A stretch of DNA of 64,000 bases, from assembly GCF_000816085.1 (NCBI RefSeq), contig NZ_CP008747.1, forward strand, positions 682,001-746,000, in the 5' to 3' direction. Below, in pieces: positions 17,938 through 29,147 of this stretch. A model generated the notes under the pieces. That model saw nothing but the letters and a program-made list of their open reading frames with translations. It made no database searches and had not been told where the DNA came from. A program made the position numbers and the translations under genes. Position 1 is the first letter of the stretch, and each line of letters starts with the position of its first letter. The stretch comes from Staphylococcus hyicus. Lineage in GTDB: Bacteria > Bacillota > Bacilli > Staphylococcales > Staphylococcaceae.

Positions 17938-20070
17938 ATGAAATCTTTAGTATTAGCAGAAAAACCTTCAGTAGGTAGAGATATCGCCAAAGCATTAAAC
18001 GTGACAAATGCGAAAAATGGCTATATTGAAAATCAACACTATATTATTACTTGGGCGTTAGGTCATTTAGTGACGAACGCGACACCTGAACAATATGACA
18101 AATCTTATCAACAATGGCGATTAGAAGCTTTACCCATTATACCTAAACAAATGAAAACAGTGGTGATAGGCAAAACACGTAAGCAGTTTAACACCGTACA
18201 ACATTTATTAAAAAGAGATGATGTTAAAGAGGTTATTATCGCTACGGATGCAGGAAGAGAAGGAGAGTTAGTCGCACGGCTAATATTAGATAAAGTTCGT
18301 ATTAAAAAGCCGCTCAAACGCTTATGGATTAGTTCAGTAACACCGAAAGCCATTCAACAAGGGTTTCGCAATCTTAAAGATGCAAAACATTATTATCCAC
18401 TTTATCAAGCGGCTTTAGCGCGCAGTGAAGCGGATTGGATTGTGGGTATTAATGCCACACGTGCATTAACGACACGGTATGATGCACAATTATCGCTTGG
18501 ACGTGTTCAAACGCCAACGATAAAATTAATCCAACAACGACAAGAAGAAATTAAACATTTCAAACCTGAAACATATTTTACAATGGAAGTTAAGGTGGAT
18601 AACTTACCTTTTAAATTAGTGCAAGCACAACGTGAGTTTGACAAACAGAAGTTAAACAACCTCGCAGAAACGATTCAAGGTCAGTCCATTAAGATTGAAT
18701 CAATTAAAGAAAAAGAGAAAAAATCATATCCTGGTCGCTTGTATAATTTAACAGATATACAACAACATGCGTATCAACGCTATAAAATAAGTGCGAAACA
18801 AACTTTGAATGCGTTACAAAGTTTATATGAACGTCATAAAGTATTAACGTATCCGCGTACTGACTCTAATTATTTAACGACAGATATGGTAGGTACGCTT
18901 AAAGAACGTTTACAAGCAGTTATGGGAACGGAATATAAAACACATGCCCAAACGCTTATGCATAAACAATTTACAACAAAATTATCATGTATCAATAATC
19001 AAAAAGTGTCAGATCATCATGCCATCATACCAACAGAAGTGCGACCATATATGGATGATTTAGGCGCACATGAAAAAAAGATCTACTTGCTTGTCGTACA
19101 ACGATATCTTGAGGTTTTATCAGAACCTCATATTTATATAGAGCGTCAAATTATTGGACAAATTGGGGAAGCTACATTTATTTATAAAAGTAATGAAACA
19201 AAACAATTAGGTTTTAAAGCATTACATCATGAGTTACCTTCAACAGAAGTAAAAGGATCGATGACAGAAGGTGAGCGTTTTGACGTCACTGATGTTTCTA
19301 TCCTTTCTCACCAAACGACACCTCCTGCTTATTTCAATGAAGGGACCCTCCTTAAAGCAATGGAACGACCGGATCAGTTTTTTAACTTGAATGATAAACA
19401 TTCTGCAGAAACACTTAAAGCAACAGGTGGTATCGGGACTGTAGCAACAAGAGCAGATATTATTGAAAAATTATTTAAAATGAATGCGATTGAGAGTCAA
19501 GATGGGAAGTTAAAAGTGACTTCTAAAGGGGCACAAATTTTATCGTTGGCGCCGCAAGCATTAACGTCTCCAATGCTGACTGCAGAGTGGGAAGATAAAT
19601 TATTGAAAATAGAAAAAGGAACATATCAACGTCAACAATTTATTGATGAAATGAAGCAATTCACGATAGATGTGATTCAAACTATTAAAGATAGCAACCA
19701 GAAATACAAACATGATAATTTAACGTCTGCAGAATGTCCAACGTGTGGCAAATTTATGTTAAAAGTAAAAACAAAACACGGTTCAATGCTTGTCTGTCAG
19801 GACCCGGCGTGTAAAACGAAGAAAGATGTTAAAACACAAACGAAAGCGCGTTGTCCAAAATGTAAAAAAAGGCTGACTAAGTTTGGTACTGGTGGACAAG
19901 CCACGTATCGCTGTGTATGTGGGCATACAGAGACACAAGCGCAAATGAATCAACGTTTAAAATCTAAAGGTAAAGATAAAGTCTCTCATCGTGATATGAA
20001 AAAATATATGAAAGATGATGAATTAGATCATAATCCATTCAAAGATGCATTGAAAGGGTTGAAATTGTAG
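17938..20070 (+). CDS. topB: DNA topoisomerase III
   Basis: Type IA topoisomerase that decatenates and unlinks DNA through a transient 5'-phosphotyrosine. The Toprim domain is at the N-terminus ([14 protein letters not shown], residues 7-20; DAGREGELV near 104), and the catalytic Tyr305 lies in [12 protein letters not shown]. The C-terminal part (residues about 598-665) carries four-cysteine zinc-finger-like elements (CPTCGKF...CQDPAC and CPKC...CVCGH). The 710-residue length matches firmicute TopB. Start ATG 17938 has AACAGGAGT upstream. Confidence 0.96.
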   Translation: MKSLVLAEKPSVGRDIAKALNVTNAKNGYIENQHYIITWALGHLVTNATPEQYDKSYQQWRLEALPIIPKQMKTVVIGKTRKQFNTVQHLLKRDDVKEVIIATDAGREGELVARLILDKVRIKKPLKRLWISSVTPKAIQQGFRNLKDAKHYYPLYQAALARSEADWIVGINATRALTTRYDAQLSLGRVQTPTIKLIQQRQEEIKHFKPETYFTMEVKVDNLPFKLVQAQREFDKQKLNNLAETIQGQSIKIESIKEKEKKSYPGRLYNLTDIQQHAYQRYKISAKQTLNALQSLYERHKVLTYPRTDSNYLTTDMVGTLKERLQAVMGTEYKTHAQTLMHKQFTTKLSCINNQKVSDHHAIIPTEVRPYMDDLGAHEKKIYLLVVQRYLEVLSEPHIYIERQIIGQIGEATFIYKSNETKQLGFKALHHELPSTEVKGSMTEGERFDVTDVSILSHQTTPPAYFNEGTLLKAMERPDQFFNLNDKHSAETLKATGGIGTVATRADIIEKLFKMNAIESQDGKLKVTSKGAQILSLAPQALTSPMLTAEWEDKLLKIEKGTYQRQQFIDEMKQFTIDVIQTIKDSNQKYKHDNLTSAECPTCGKFMLKVKTKHGSMLVCQDPACKTKKDVKTQTKARCPKCKKRLTKFGTGGQATYRCVCGHTETQAQMNQRLKSKGKDKVSHRDMKKYMKDDELDHNPFKDALKGLKL

Positions 20071-20073
20071 CTG

Positions 20074-20118
20074 AAAATCGAACTTAATTTATGTATTTTG
20101 TTATAAAGTTCGGATTTT
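20074..20118 (+). terminator. Probable terminator of topB
   Basis: AAAATCGAACTT (20074-20085) pairs with AAGTTCGGATTTT (20106-20118) with one bulged C; the second arm ends in a TTTTGT run, four bases after the topB stop. Confidence 0.65.
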
Positions 20119-20183
20119 GTATTGAAATCATACCGTATACGTATTAAAATATGTAGGTATTTTAATAAAAGGAGCTAATAAAA

Positions 20184-21518
20184 GTGAAGCGATACTTCCG
20201 TTTTGATGAACATCAAACTAATTTCAAGCGAGAAATATTAGGTGGATTAACAACATTCTTATCAATGGCGTATATTTTAGCGGTCAATCCTCAAGTGCTA
20301 AGTTTAGCTGGGGTGGATGGCGTACCTTCTGAGCAGAAAATGGACCAAGGGGCTATCTTTGTTGCAACAGCACTTGCAGCCTTTGTCGGGTGCTTATTCA
20401 TGGGGATTATAGCAAGATATCCAATAGCGCTGGCACCCGGTATGGGACTCAATGCATTTTTTGCATTTACAGTTGTATTAACGATGGGCATTCCTTGGCA
20501 GACGGGTTTGACTGGCGTGCTATTCTCTGGATTTATATTTGCTATTTTGACTGCAACAGGATTACGAGAAACCATAATTAACGCCATTCCTTTTGAAATG
20601 AAGATGGCCGTATCTTCAGGTATAGGACTATTTATTACTTTTGTAGGGTTGCAAAGTTCAGGAATTATAACGAACCAAGATGCAACATTAGTTACATTAG
20701 GGAAATTAACAGAACCTCACGTTTTATTAGCTGTATTTGGTATCGTCATTACAATTGTGCTATATGCTAAAAAAGTACCAGGTGCGATTTTTATTGGTAT
20801 GGTAATCACAGCAATAGCTGGCTTGGTCACACAGCAAATTGCACCTCCTTCAGGCGTAATTGGTAAAGTACCAAGTATTGCACCGACGTTTGGTGCAGCG
20901 TTTGAAGCTTTTCAAGATCCAGGTCAACTTTTTACAGTTCAATTTTTAATCGTCATTTTGACGTTTTTATTCATCGATTTCTTTGACACAGCTGGAACAA
21001 TCGTAGCCGTAGCTTCTCAAGCGGGATTCATGAAAAACAATCGTTTACCACGTGCAGGTCGTGCTTTATTTTCAGATTCACTTGCGACGATGGTAGGTGC
21101 GATATTCGGAACGACAACAACAACATCATACATCGAATCTACATCCGGTGTTGCTGTTGGAGCGCGTACAGGATTTGCAAGTATTATTACAGGTATATGT
21201 TTCTTATTAGCTTTGTTCTTTAGTCCACTTATGGCAGTTGTGACGCCAGCAGTCACAACACCTGCATTAGTGGTGGTGGGTGTTTTAATGGCATCTAATC
21301 TCGCATCTATTAGCTGGAAAAACTTTGAAGTCGCTGTACCTGCGTTTGTTACAATTATCATGATGCCTCTATCGTACTCAATTGCAACTGGAATCGCTTG
21401 TGGCTTTATCTTTTACCCAATAACAATGGTGTTGACGAAACGTCATAGAGAAGTTCATCCAATTATGTATGCTTTATTAGTCATATTTATATTATATTTT
21501 GTATTTGTGCATGGTTAA
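20184..21518 (+). CDS. NCS2 family permease, guanine/hypoxanthine (PbuG-type)
   Basis: A 444-residue membrane transporter of the AzgA-like branch of the nucleobase:cation symporter-2 family, with about 12-14 helices. Characteristic segments are GGLTTFLSMAYILAVNP near residue 17, APGMGLNAFFAF near 87, DFFDTAGTIVAVASQAG near 260 and TTTTTSYIESTSGVAVGARTG near 310. It takes up purine bases from outside. I looked for a purine riboswitch in the 113-base leader and saw none, only a weak ATACC/GGTAT inverted repeat. GTG 20184 follows AAAAGGAG. The exact purine is not certain. Confidence 0.85.
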   Translation: MKRYFRFDEHQTNFKREILGGLTTFLSMAYILAVNPQVLSLAGVDGVPSEQKMDQGAIFVATALAAFVGCLFMGIIARYPIALAPGMGLNAFFAFTVVLTMGIPWQTGLTGVLFSGFIFAILTATGLRETIINAIPFEMKMAVSSGIGLFITFVGLQSSGIITNQDATLVTLGKLTEPHVLLAVFGIVITIVLYAKKVPGAIFIGMVITAIAGLVTQQIAPPSGVIGKVPSIAPTFGAAFEAFQDPGQLFTVQFLIVILTFLFIDFFDTAGTIVAVASQAGFMKNNRLPRAGRALFSDSLATMVGAIFGTTTTTSYIESTSGVAVGARTGFASIITGICFLLALFFSPLMAVVTPAVTTPALVVVGVLMASNLASISWKNFEVAVPAFVTIIMMPLSYSIATGIACGFIFYPITMVLTKRHREVHPIMYALLVIFILYFVFVHG

Positions 21519-21525
21519 ATCGTCA

Positions 21526-21560
21526 AAACTGTTAGTGAACATAGTTCATTAACAGTTTTT
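21526..21560 (+). terminator. Terminator of the purine permease gene
   Basis: AAACTGTTAGTGAAC (21526-21540) pairs with GTTCATTAACAGTTT (21544-21558) around a 3-base loop, with a T-tract of seven ending at about 21562. Confidence 0.9.
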
Positions 21561-21815
21561 TTATGATCGGAGAATGAACGGTGGGAGGCTGACCTACACC
21601 ATGACGACAAGGCGTTGATAGATTTAAGAATACGTGCATAAAAGGGTGAGACATTAATCACAATCAAAACATGAACTTGTTTAACAACATGGTCTCGAAA
21701 CGACTACATTTCTCCAACTTTAAATAAGATGTATTTTTAAACTAGATTTATAAGGAGATAGGCATTGGAACGATATTTAAAGGTAGAAAAAGATTTGAGA
21801 AATTCAAAAAAAGTG
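21561..21815. other. Intergenic stretch upstream of the S10 promoters
   Basis: No established gene is seen. There is a GAGAC...GTCTC inverted pair at about 21648-21695. A possible 19-codon ORF runs from TTG 21765 to TAG 21822 with a good AAGGAGA site, lying directly before the first S10 promoter. Its short size leaves it unproven. Confidence 0.4.
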
Positions 21816-21844
21816 TTGAAGTAGCCACGTATTTAGAGTAAAAT
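21816..21844 (+). promoter_or_regulatory. Upstream promoter of the S10 operon
   Basis: TTGAAG (21816-21821), a 17-base spacer, TAAAAT (21839-21844). It fits the housekeeping sigma-factor consensus and lies in tandem with a second promoter 71 bases downstream. Confidence 0.6.
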
Positions 21845-21886
21845 AATGGGGTATGTGAATTAGACAAAAGATTTTACATAAAATGG

Positions 21887-21915
21887 TTGAACTTCTCAAA
21901 CATTTCGTGTAAAAT
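21887..21915 (+). promoter_or_regulatory. Main promoter of the S10 operon
   Basis: TTGAAC (21887-21892), 17-base spacer, TAAAAT (21910-21915). A start near 21922 would give a leader of about 130 bases before rpsJ. Confidence 0.75.
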
Positions 21916-21921
21916 GTCTAA

Positions 21922-22358
<437 letters not shown>

Positions 22359-22385
22359 TAGAAAATTTTAGGAGGTGGACTTTCG

Positions 22386-23045
22386 ATGACCAAAGGAATC
22401 TTAGGAAGAAAAATTGGAATGACTCAAGTATTCGGTGAAAACGGAGACTTAATTCCAGTAACAGTTGTAGAAGCAAAAGGAAACGTAGTATTACAAAAGA
22501 AAACTGAAGAAATCGATGGTTACAACGCAGTACAAATCGGTTTCGACGACAAGTTAGCTTACAAAAAAGATAGCAAATCAAACAAATACGCAAACAAACC
22601 AGCTGAAGGTCATGCTAAAAAAGCTGGCGTTGCACCTAAGCGCTTCATTCGTGAATTCAGAAACATTAATGTTGATGAATACGAAGTAGGTCAAGAAGTC
22701 TCAGTTGATACATTTGTAGCAGGCGACATCATTGACGTAACAGGAACTTCAAAAGGTAAAGGTTTCCAAGGTGCGATCAAGCGTCACAACCAATCACGTG
22801 GACCTATGTCACATGGTTCTCATTTCCACAGAGCACCAGGTTCAATCGGTATGGCGTCAGATGCGTCACGCGTATTTAAAGGACAAAAATTACCAGGCCG
22901 TATGGGCGGTAATACTGTCACTGTTCAAAACTTAGAAGTTGTTGCAGTTGATACGGAAAACAACGTCATTTTAGTTAAAGGTAATGTACCTGGACCTAAA
23001 AAAGGTTTTGTTCAAATCCAAACAGCTGTAAAAGCTAATCAATAA
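22386..23045 (+). CDS. rplC: 50S ribosomal protein L3
   Basis: The 219-residue L3 begins [12 protein letters not shown] and has the long loop reaching the peptidyl-transferase centre ([15 protein letters not shown], around residues 140-155), where linezolid and pleuromutilin resistance changes occur in staphylococci. I see no frameshift or gap. It starts rRNA folding at the 3' end of 23S. AGGAGGT precedes the ATG, 27 bases after rpsJ. Confidence 0.98.
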   Translation: MTKGILGRKIGMTQVFGENGDLIPVTVVEAKGNVVLQKKTEEIDGYNAVQIGFDDKLAYKKDSKSNKYANKPAEGHAKKAGVAPKRFIREFRNINVDEYEVGQEVSVDTFVAGDIIDVTGTSKGKGFQGAIKRHNQSRGPMSHGSHFHRAPGSIGMASDASRVFKGQKLPGRMGGNTVTVQNLEVVAVDTENNVILVKGNVPGPKKGFVQIQTAVKANQ

Positions 23046-23071
23046 TAAGTAGCGAAAGGAGGAAATGCATA

Positions 23072-23695
23072 ATGGCAAATTATGATGTATTAAAAGTTGA
23101 CGGATCTAAAGCTGGTTCAGTTGAACTGAGCGATGCAGTATTCGCAATCGAACCTAACAATGAAGTATTATTCGAAGCGATTAACTTACAACGCGCTTCA
23201 TTACGCCAAGGAACACACGCTGTTAAAAATCGTTCAGCAGTTCGTGGCGGTGGACGTAAACCATGGAGACAAAAAGGTACTGGACGTGCGCGTCAAGGTA
23301 CTATCCGTGCCCCACAATGGCGTGGTGGTGGCGTAGTATTTGGTCCTACACCAAGAAGCTACGGCTACAAAATGCCTAAGAAAATGCGTCGTTTAGCATT
23401 ACGTTCTGCATTATCTTACAAAGTTCAAGAAAATGGACTTAAAATTGTTGATAACTTCAATTTAGAAGCTCCAAAAACAAAAGATTTCAAAACAACATTA
23501 ACAAACTTAGAATTACCTAAGAAAGTTTTAGTTGTAACACTTGGAGAAGATGTTAACGTTGAATTATCTGCACGTAATATCCCTGGTGTTCAAATCACAA
23601 CACCTGAAGGACTAAACGTATTAGATTTAACACATGCTGACAGTGTTTTAATCACTGAAGAAGCAGCTAAAAAAGTTGAGGAGGTGCTCGGATAA
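23072..23695 (+). CDS. rplD: 50S ribosomal protein L4
   Basis: The 207-residue L4 has the extended loop that lines the exit tunnel, [14 protein letters not shown] (around residues 66-79), a known site of macrolide and linezolid resistance changes, here without insertion or deletion. In E. coli L4 represses its own operon; whether that holds here cannot be seen. The stop codon overlaps the rplW ATG by one base (TAATG). Confidence 0.98.
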   Translation: MANYDVLKVDGSKAGSVELSDAVFAIEPNNEVLFEAINLQRASLRQGTHAVKNRSAVRGGGRKPWRQKGTGRARQGTIRAPQWRGGGVVFGPTPRSYGYKMPKKMRRLALRSALSYKVQENGLKIVDNFNLEAPKTKDFKTTLTNLELPKKVLVVTLGEDVNVELSARNIPGVQITTPEGLNVLDLTHADSVLITEEAAKKVEEVLG

Positions 23696-23970
23696 TGGAA
23701 GCTAGAGACATTCTAAAGCGCCCCGTAATCACTGAAAAATCATCTGAAGCAATGGCTGAGGACAAATACACTTTCGATGTAGATGTACGTGCCAACAAGA
23801 CGCAAGTTAAAATTGCTGTTGAAGAAATCTTCGATGTAAAAGTAGCGAATGTTAATATCATTAACTACAAACCTAAAAAGAAACGTATGGGCCGTTACCA
23901 AGGCTATACAAACAAACGCCGTAAAGCTATCGTAACTTTAAAAGAAGGTCAAATCGACTTATTCAATTAA
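23695..23970 (+). CDS. rplW: 50S ribosomal protein L23
   Basis: A 91-residue L23 with [16 protein letters not shown] at the N-terminus and the [16 protein letters not shown] loop. It lies at the tunnel exit, where trigger factor and the signal recognition particle dock. Translationally coupled to rplD through the TAATG overlap, with GAGGAGG inside the end of rplD. Confidence 0.98.
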   Translation: MEARDILKRPVITEKSSEAMAEDKYTFDVDVRANKTQVKIAVEEIFDVKVANVNIINYKPKKKRMGRYQGYTNKRRKAIVTLKEGQIDLFN

Positions 23971-23999
23971 AAAATATACCAATAAGGAGGTAAGCGACA

Positions 24000-24833
24000 A
24001 TGGCATTAAAACATTATAAGCCAATTACAAATGGTCGTCGTAATATGACTACTCTAGATTTCGCTGAAATCACTGAAACAAAACCAGAAAAGTCATTATT
24101 ACAACCGCTACCGAAAAAAGCGGGTCGTAACAACCAAGGTAAATTGACTGTACGTCATCATGGTGGCGGACATAAACGTCAATACCGTGTGATTGATTTT
24201 AAACGTAATAAAGATGGAATCCCAGGTAAAGTTGATTCTATTCAATATGATCCAAACAGATCAGCAAACATTGCATTAATCGTATACGCAGATGGTGAGA
24301 AACGTTACATCATCGCACCTAAAGGTTTACAAGTAGGTCAAGTAATTGAAAGTGGTTCTGAAGCTGACATCAAAGTTGGTAATGCACTTCAATTAAAAGA
24401 CATTCCTGTAGGTACTGTTATCCACAATATCGAATTAAAACCAGGTCGTGGTGGACAAATCGCACGTTCAGCTGGTGCAAGCGCTCAAGTATTAGGTAAA
24501 GAAGGTAAATATGTACTTGTAAGACTTCGTTCTGGTGAAGTACGTATGATTCTTTCAACTTGCCGTGCTACAATCGGTCAAGTTGGTAACTTACAACATG
24601 AACTTGTTAACGTTGGTAAAGCTGGTAAATCAAGATGGTTAGGTAAAAGACCTACTGTTCGTGGTTCTGTAATGAACCCTAACGATCACCCACACGGTGG
24701 TGGTGAAGGTCGTGCGCCAATCGGACGTCCATCTCCAATGTCACCTTGGGGTAAACCAACCCTTGGTAAGAAAACACGTCGTGGTAAGAAACATTCAGAC
24801 AAACTTATCGTACGTAGACGTAAGAAAAAATAA
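24000..24833 (+). CDS. rplB: 50S ribosomal protein L2
   Basis: The 277-residue L2 is needed for subunit association and peptidyl transfer. The conserved [18 protein letters not shown] segment (near residue 223) holds the histidine close to the catalytic centre. The [12 protein letters not shown] tail is normal. It is followed by an unusual 64-base spacer with a hairpin before rpsS, whereas most neighbours are spaced by 20-35 bases. Confidence 0.98.
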   Translation: MALKHYKPITNGRRNMTTLDFAEITETKPEKSLLQPLPKKAGRNNQGKLTVRHHGGGHKRQYRVIDFKRNKDGIPGKVDSIQYDPNRSANIALIVYADGEKRYIIAPKGLQVGQVIESGSEADIKVGNALQLKDIPVGTVIHNIELKPGRGGQIARSAGASAQVLGKEGKYVLVRLRSGEVRMILSTCRATIGQVGNLQHELVNVGKAGKSRWLGKRPTVRGSVMNPNDHPHGGGEGRAPIGRPSPMSPWGKPTLGKKTRRGKKHSDKLIVRRRKKK

Positions 24834-24839
24834 AAATAG

Positions 24840-24882
24840 CTTATTTGGGTGTGCGGCTTCTTAGCTGCACGCACACAATAAG
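24840..24882 (+). promoter_or_regulatory. Hairpin in the rplB-rpsS spacer
   Basis: CTTATT (24840-24845) and GTGTGCG (24849-24855) pair with CGCACAC (24870-24876) and AATAAG (24877-24882), with a 3-base bulge. The AAGGAGG of rpsS follows at once and no T-tract is present. An RNA-processing or translational control site is more likely than a terminator. Confidence 0.5.
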
Positions 24883-24897
24883 AAAGGAGGCGCCACT

Positions 24898-25176
24898 ATG
24901 GCTCGTAGTATTAAAAAGGGACCTTTCGTCGATGATCATTTAATGAAAAAAGTTGAAGCTCAAGGCGACAGCGAAAAGAAACAAGTAATCAAAACATGGT
25001 CACGTCGTTCAACAATTTTCCCAAACTTCATTGGACACACATTTGCAGTATATGATGGCCGCAAACACGTACCTGTATACGTAACTGAAGATATGGTTGG
25101 TCACAAATTAGGTGAATTTGCACCAACACGTACTTTCAAAGGACACGCTGCTGACGACAAGAAAACAAGAAGATAA
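24898..25176 (+). CDS. rpsS: 30S ribosomal protein S19
   Basis: A complete 92-residue S19 ([15 protein letters not shown] at the start, the [14 protein letters not shown] segment, and a basic tail). It binds in the small-subunit head with S13 and contacts the A-site tRNA finger. AAGGAGGCG precedes the ATG, placed immediately after the spacer hairpin, which could hide or expose this site. Confidence 0.98.
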   Translation: MARSIKKGPFVDDHLMKKVEAQGDSEKKQVIKTWSRRSTIFPNFIGHTFAVYDGRKHVPVYVTEDMVGHKLGEFAPTRTFKGHAADDKKTRR

Positions 25177-25208
25177 TCACTCAATAGTAAGTAGAGGAGG
25201 AAATACGA

Positions 25209-25562
25209 ATGGAAGCAAAAGCGGTTGCTAGAACGATCAGAATCGCACCTCGTAAAGTTAGATTAGTATTAGATCTAATTAGAGGAAAAGACGTAAGAGA
25301 AGCTGTAGCGATTTTAAAATTAACAAACAAAGCTTCTTCTCCAGTTGTAGAAAAATTATTAATGTCCGCTTTAGCTAATGCTGAGCACAACTACGGTATG
25401 AATACTGATGAATTAGTTGTTAAAGAAGCATATGCTAACGAAGGACCAACTTTAAAACGTTTCCGTCCACGTGCTCAAGGACGTGCAAGCGCAATTAACA
25501 AAAGAACAAGTCACATTACTATCGTAGTAAGTGACGGTAAAGAAGAAGCGCAAGAAGCTTAA
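25209..25562 (+). CDS. rplV: 50S ribosomal protein L22
   Basis: A 117-residue L22. The beta-hairpin that reaches into the exit tunnel ([16 protein letters not shown], around residues 80-95) is intact, without the duplications linked to macrolide resistance. The protein contacts all domains of 23S rRNA. GAGGAGG lies before the ATG. Confidence 0.98.
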   Translation: MEAKAVARTIRIAPRKVRLVLDLIRGKDVREAVAILKLTNKASSPVVEKLLMSALANAEHNYGMNTDELVVKEAYANEGPTLKRFRPRAQGRASAINKRTSHITIVVSDGKEEAQEA

Positions 25563-25584
25563 TAAATACTAAGGAGGGAACACC

Positions 25585-26238
25585 GTGGGTCAAAAAATTA
25601 ATCCAATCGGACTTCGTGTTGGTATCATCCGCGACTGGGAAGCAAAATGGTTTGCTGAAAAAGATTTCGCATCATTATTACACGAAGACTTAAAAATTCG
25701 TAAATTTATCGATACTGCATTAAAAGATGCATCAGTATCACACGTAGAGATCGAACGTGCTGCTAACCGTATCAACATCGCAATCCACACTGGTAAACCA
25801 GGTATGGTAATTGGTAAAGGCGGTTCAGAAATCGAGAAACTTCGTAACAAGTTAAACCAATTAACTGATAAAAAAGTACACATCAACGTGGTTGAAATCA
25901 AGAAAGTTGATTTAGATGCACGTTTAGTAGCTGAAAACATTGCACGTCAATTAGAAAACCGTGCATCATTCCGTCGTGTACAAAAACAAGCAATCGGAAG
26001 AGCAATGAAACTTGGTGCTAAAGGTATCAAAACTCAAGTATCAGGTCGTTTAGGTGGCGCTGACATCGCGCGTGCTGAACAATATTCAGAAGGAACTGTA
26101 CCACTTCATACATTACGTGCTGACATTGATTATGCACATGCTGAAGCTGACACAACTTATGGTAAGTTAGGTGTTAAAGTATGGATCTATCGTGGTGAAG
26201 TTCTTCCTACTAAGAAAAATAGTGAAGGAGGAAAATAA
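25585..26238 (+). CDS. rpsC: 30S ribosomal protein S3
   Basis: The 217-residue S3 forms part of the mRNA entry site with helicase activity. Its KH domain shows GMVIGKGG (near residue 73). The C-terminal domain and [12 protein letters not shown] segment are normal. The start is GTG at 25585, with AAGGAGG upstream. Its stop is two bases before the rplP start. Confidence 0.98.
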   Translation: MGQKINPIGLRVGIIRDWEAKWFAEKDFASLLHEDLKIRKFIDTALKDASVSHVEIERAANRINIAIHTGKPGMVIGKGGSEIEKLRNKLNQLTDKKVHINVVEIKKVDLDARLVAENIARQLENRASFRRVQKQAIGRAMKLGAKGIKTQVSGRLGGADIARAEQYSEGTVPLHTLRADIDYAHAEADTTYGKLGVKVWIYRGEVLPTKKNSEGGK

Positions 26239-26240
26239 TT

Positions 26241-26675
26241 ATGTTACTACCAAAGCGTGTAAAATATCGTCGTCAACATCGTCCTGACACTAAAGGTCGT
26301 TCTAAAGGCGGTAACTACGTAACATTTGGCGAATTTGGTTTACAAGCAACGACAACATCTTGGATCACTTCTCGTCAAATCGAATCAGCTCGTATCGCTA
26401 TGACACGTTACATGAAACGTGGCGGGAAAGTTTGGATTAAAATCTTCCCTCATACACCATATACTAAAAAACCTTTAGAAGTACGTATGGGTGCTGGTAA
26501 AGGTGCGGTAGAAGGCTGGATCGCAGTTGTAAAACCAGGTCGTATTTTATTTGAAGTTGCAGGCGTATCTGAAGAAGTTGCGCGTGAAGCATTACGTTTA
26601 GCGAGCCACAAACTTCCAGTTAAAACGAAGTTTGTAAAACGTGAAGAATTGGGTGGTGAAACAAATGAAAGCTAA
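26241..26675 (+). CDS. rplP: 50S ribosomal protein L16
   Basis: The 144-residue L16 helps position A-site tRNA and is assembled late into the 50[14 protein letters not shown] opens the protein and the [15 protein letters not shown] region follows, as in all bacterial L16. The orthosomycin-linked arginine loop ([14 protein letters not shown]) looks intact. Its 3' end overlaps rpmC by 11 bases. Confidence 0.98.
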   Translation: MLLPKRVKYRRQHRPDTKGRSKGGNYVTFGEFGLQATTTSWITSRQIESARIAMTRYMKRGGKVWIKIFPHTPYTKKPLEVRMGAGKGAVEGWIAVVKPGRILFEVAGVSEEVAREALRLASHKLPVKTKFVKREELGGETNES

Positions 26676-26874
26676 GGAAATTAGAGACTTAACCACTTCT
26701 GAAATCGAAGAGCAAATCAAATCATCAAAAGAAGAGCTTTTTAACCTACGCTTTCAATTAGCTACAGGTCAATTAGAAGAGACTGCACGTATCAAAACTG
26801 TTAGAAAAACAATTGCACGTCTTAAAACTGTTGCGCGTGAAAGAGAATTAGAACAAGGAAAAGCTAACCAATAA
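26665..26874 (+). CDS. rpmC: 50S ribosomal protein L29
   Basis: The 69-residue L29 begins [17 protein letters not shown]. The frame is open eight codons further upstream, but family alignment from memory and the local start favour ATG 26665. The ribosome-binding site (GGGTGGTG) lies within rplP, so the two are coupled. L29 sits beside L23 at the tunnel exit. Confidence 0.97.
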   Translation: MKAKEIRDLTTSEIEEQIKSSKEELFNLRFQLATGQLEETARIKTVRKTIARLKTVARERELEQGKANQ

Positions 26875-26898
26875 TAGTTGAAAGAGGAGGTTACTAAA

Positions 26899-27162
26899 GT
26901 GAGCGAAAGAAATGATCGTAAAGTTTACGTTGGTAAAGTCGTTTCAGACAAAATGGACAAAACAGTGACTGTTTTAGTTGAAACATACAAAACGCACAAA
27001 CTATATGGTAAACGTGTAAAATATTCTAAGAAGTATAAAACACATGACGAAAACAATTCAGCTAAACTAGGAGATATCGTTAAAATTCAAGAAACTCGTC
27101 CTTTATCAGCGACAAAACGTTTCCGTTTAGTAGAAATTGTCGAAGAATCAGTAATTATTTAA
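26899..27162 (+). CDS. rpsQ: 30S ribosomal protein S17
   Basis: S17 is a primary 16S rRNA-binding protein of the 5' domain. I start it at GTG 26899 (87 residues, [20 protein letters not shown]), eight bases after GAGGAGG. The longer in-frame start at 26878 would place the ribosome-binding site inside the gene. The OB-fold segments are complete. Confidence 0.97.
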   Translation: MSERNDRKVYVGKVVSDKMDKTVTVLVETYKTHKLYGKRVKYSKKYKTHDENNSAKLGDIVKIQETRPLSATKRFRLVEIVEESVII

Positions 27163-27165
27163 TGA

Positions 27166-27561
<396 letters not shown>

Positions 27562-27599
27562 TTTATAAAATCTAAATCACAATTCAAGGAGGTGCCCAC

Positions 27600-27917
27600 A
27601 TGCATATCAAAAAAGGTGACAACGTAATCGTTATCGCAGGTAAAGACAAAGGTAAAACAGGTAAAGTTGTAGCAACTGAACCTAAAAAAGACCGCGTCGT
27701 TGTGGAAGGTGTAAACGTCGTTAAAAAACACCAAAAACCAACTCAAATCAATCCTGAAGGTGGAATCTTAGAAACTGAAGCAGCAATTCATGTTTCTAAC
27801 GTACAATTATTAGACCCTAAAACTAACAAACCTACACGTGTAGGCTACAAGTTTGTTGATGGTAAAAAAGTAAGAATCGCTAAAAAATCAGGCGAAGAAA
27901 TTAAGTCTAATAAATAA
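27600..27917 (+). CDS. rplX: 50S ribosomal protein L24
   Basis: A 105-residue L24 with the N-terminal KOW motif ([20 protein letters not shown], residues 4-23). It is an early assembly initiator at the 5' end of 23S rRNA. The C-terminal extension with [19 protein letters not shown] is typical. AAGGAGGTG precedes the ATG. Confidence 0.98.
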   Translation: MHIKKGDNVIVIAGKDKGKTGKVVATEPKKDRVVVEGVNVVKKHQKPTQINPEGGILETEAAIHVSNVQLLDPKTNKPTRVGYKFVDGKKVRIAKKSGEEIKSNK

Positions 27918-27941
27918 TAAAAGTTGAAAGGAGGATCCACT

Positions 27942-28481
27942 TTGAACCGTTTAAAAGAAAAATTCAACTCTGAAGTTAGTGAGAACTTAGTAAAAAAATT
28001 CAACTATAGCTCAGTAATGGAAGTACCAAAAATCGATAAAATCGTAGTCAACATGGGTGTTGGTGATGCAGTTCAAAACTCAAAAGTATTAGATACAGCA
28101 GTTGAGGAATTAACAGCAATCACTGGTCAAAAACCTTTAATCACTAAAGCTAAAAAATCAGTTGCGACATTCCGTTTACGTGAAGGTATGCCAATTGGTG
28201 CTAAAGTAACATTACGTGGTGAAAGAATGTATGAATTCTTAGATAAATTAATTTCTGTATCATTACCACGTGTACGTGACTTCCGTGGTGTTTCTAAAAA
28301 CGCATTTGATGGTCGCGGTAACTACACTTTAGGTGTTAAAGAACAATTAATTTTCCCTGAGATCGATTATGATAAAGTATCAAAAGTTCGTGGAATGGAT
28401 ATCGTTATCGTAACTACTGCTAACACTGACGAGGAAGCTCGTGAATTGTTAACACAATTCGGTATGCCATTTCAAAAATAA
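27942..28481 (+). CDS. rplE: 50S ribosomal protein L5
   Basis: L5 binds 5S rRNA in the central protuberance and forms bridge B1b with S13. I use the TTG at 27942 (179 residues, [11 protein letters not shown]), seven bases after AAAGGAGG. A TTG at 27924 in the same frame would put that site within the coding region. All conserved segments, such as [16 protein letters not shown], are present. Confidence 0.96.
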   Translation: MNRLKEKFNSEVSENLVKKFNYSSVMEVPKIDKIVVNMGVGDAVQNSKVLDTAVEELTAITGQKPLITKAKKSVATFRLREGMPIGAKVTLRGERMYEFLDKLISVSLPRVRDFRGVSKNAFDGRGNYTLGVKEQLIFPEIDYDKVSKVRGMDIVIVTTANTDEEARELLTQFGMPFQK

Positions 28482-28502
28482 TCTCTAAAGGAGGCTAATT
28501 AA

Positions 28503-28688
28503 GTGGCTAAAAAATCAATGGTTGCTAAGCAACAAAAGAAACAAAAGTTCCAAGTCCGTGAATATACGCGTTGTGAACAATGTGGACGTCCGCATTCAGT
28601 ATATCGTAAATTTAAACTTTGCCGTATTTGTTTCCGTGAATTAGCTTATAAAGGTCAAATTCCTGGCGTACGTAAAGCTAGCTGGTAA
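28503..28688 (+). CDS. rpsZ: 30S ribosomal protein S14, zinc-binding type Z
   Basis: The 61-residue zinc form of S14, with Cys24, Cys27, Cys40 and Cys43 in two CxxC pairs. Bacteria that carry a second, zinc-free S14 elsewhere switch to it when zinc is scarce; no such copy is in this window. The start codon is GTG at 28503, after AAAGGAGG. Often also labelled rpsN in staphylococci. Confidence 0.97.
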   Translation: MAKKSMVAKQQKKQKFQVREYTRCEQCGRPHSVYRKFKLCRICFRELAYKGQIPGVRKASW

Positions 28689-28719
28689 AAATTTAACTCT
28701 TGAAAGGAGGCAACAAACT

Positions 28720-29118
28720 ATGACATTGTCAGATCCAATTGCAGATATGTTAACTCGTGTAAGAAACGCAAACATGGTGCGTCACGAAAAATTAGAATTA
28801 CCTGCATCAAACATTAAAAAAGAAATTGCTGAAATCCTTAAAAACGAAGGTTTCATCAAAAACGTAGAATATATCGAAGATGATAAACAAGGTGTAATCC
28901 GTTTATTCTTAAAATATGGTTCAAATAACGAACGTGTTATTACAGGATTAAAACGTATTTCTAAACCAGGTTTACGTGTTTATGCTAAAGCAAACGAAGT
29001 ACCTAAAGTATTAAATGGTTTAGGTATTGCATTAGTATCTACTTCAGAAGGTGTTATCACTGATAAAGAAGCTAGAAAACGTAATGTTGGTGGCGAAGTA
29101 TTAGCTTACATTTGGTAA
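28720..29118 (+). CDS. rpsH: 30S ribosomal protein S8
   Basis: A 132-residue S8 ([15 protein letters not shown] at the start, [17 protein letters not shown] at the end). It binds helix 21 of 16S rRNA and organises the platform. In E. coli it represses the spc operon; no matching site can be identified here by eye. AAAGGAGG precedes the ATG. Confidence 0.98.
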   Translation: MTLSDPIADMLTRVRNANMVRHEKLELPASNIKKEIAEILKNEGFIKNVEYIEDDKQGVIRLFLKYGSNNERVITGLKRISKPGLRVYAKANEVPKVLNGLGIALVSTSEGVITDKEARKRNVGGEVLAYIW

Positions 29119-29147
29119 TCATTAAATAAATAAGGAGGTGCCACAGC

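Noticed and set aside
20119-20183. Purine riboswitch before the NCS2 permease
   Set aside because: The leader is short and lacks the conserved core and loop sequences of the purine aptamer; only a weak ATACC/GGTAT pair is present.
21765-21824. 19-codon ORF upstream of rpsJ as a gene
   Set aside because: It has a good ribosome-binding site, but the length is too small for a claim and its codons overlap a promoter; listed only as an observation.
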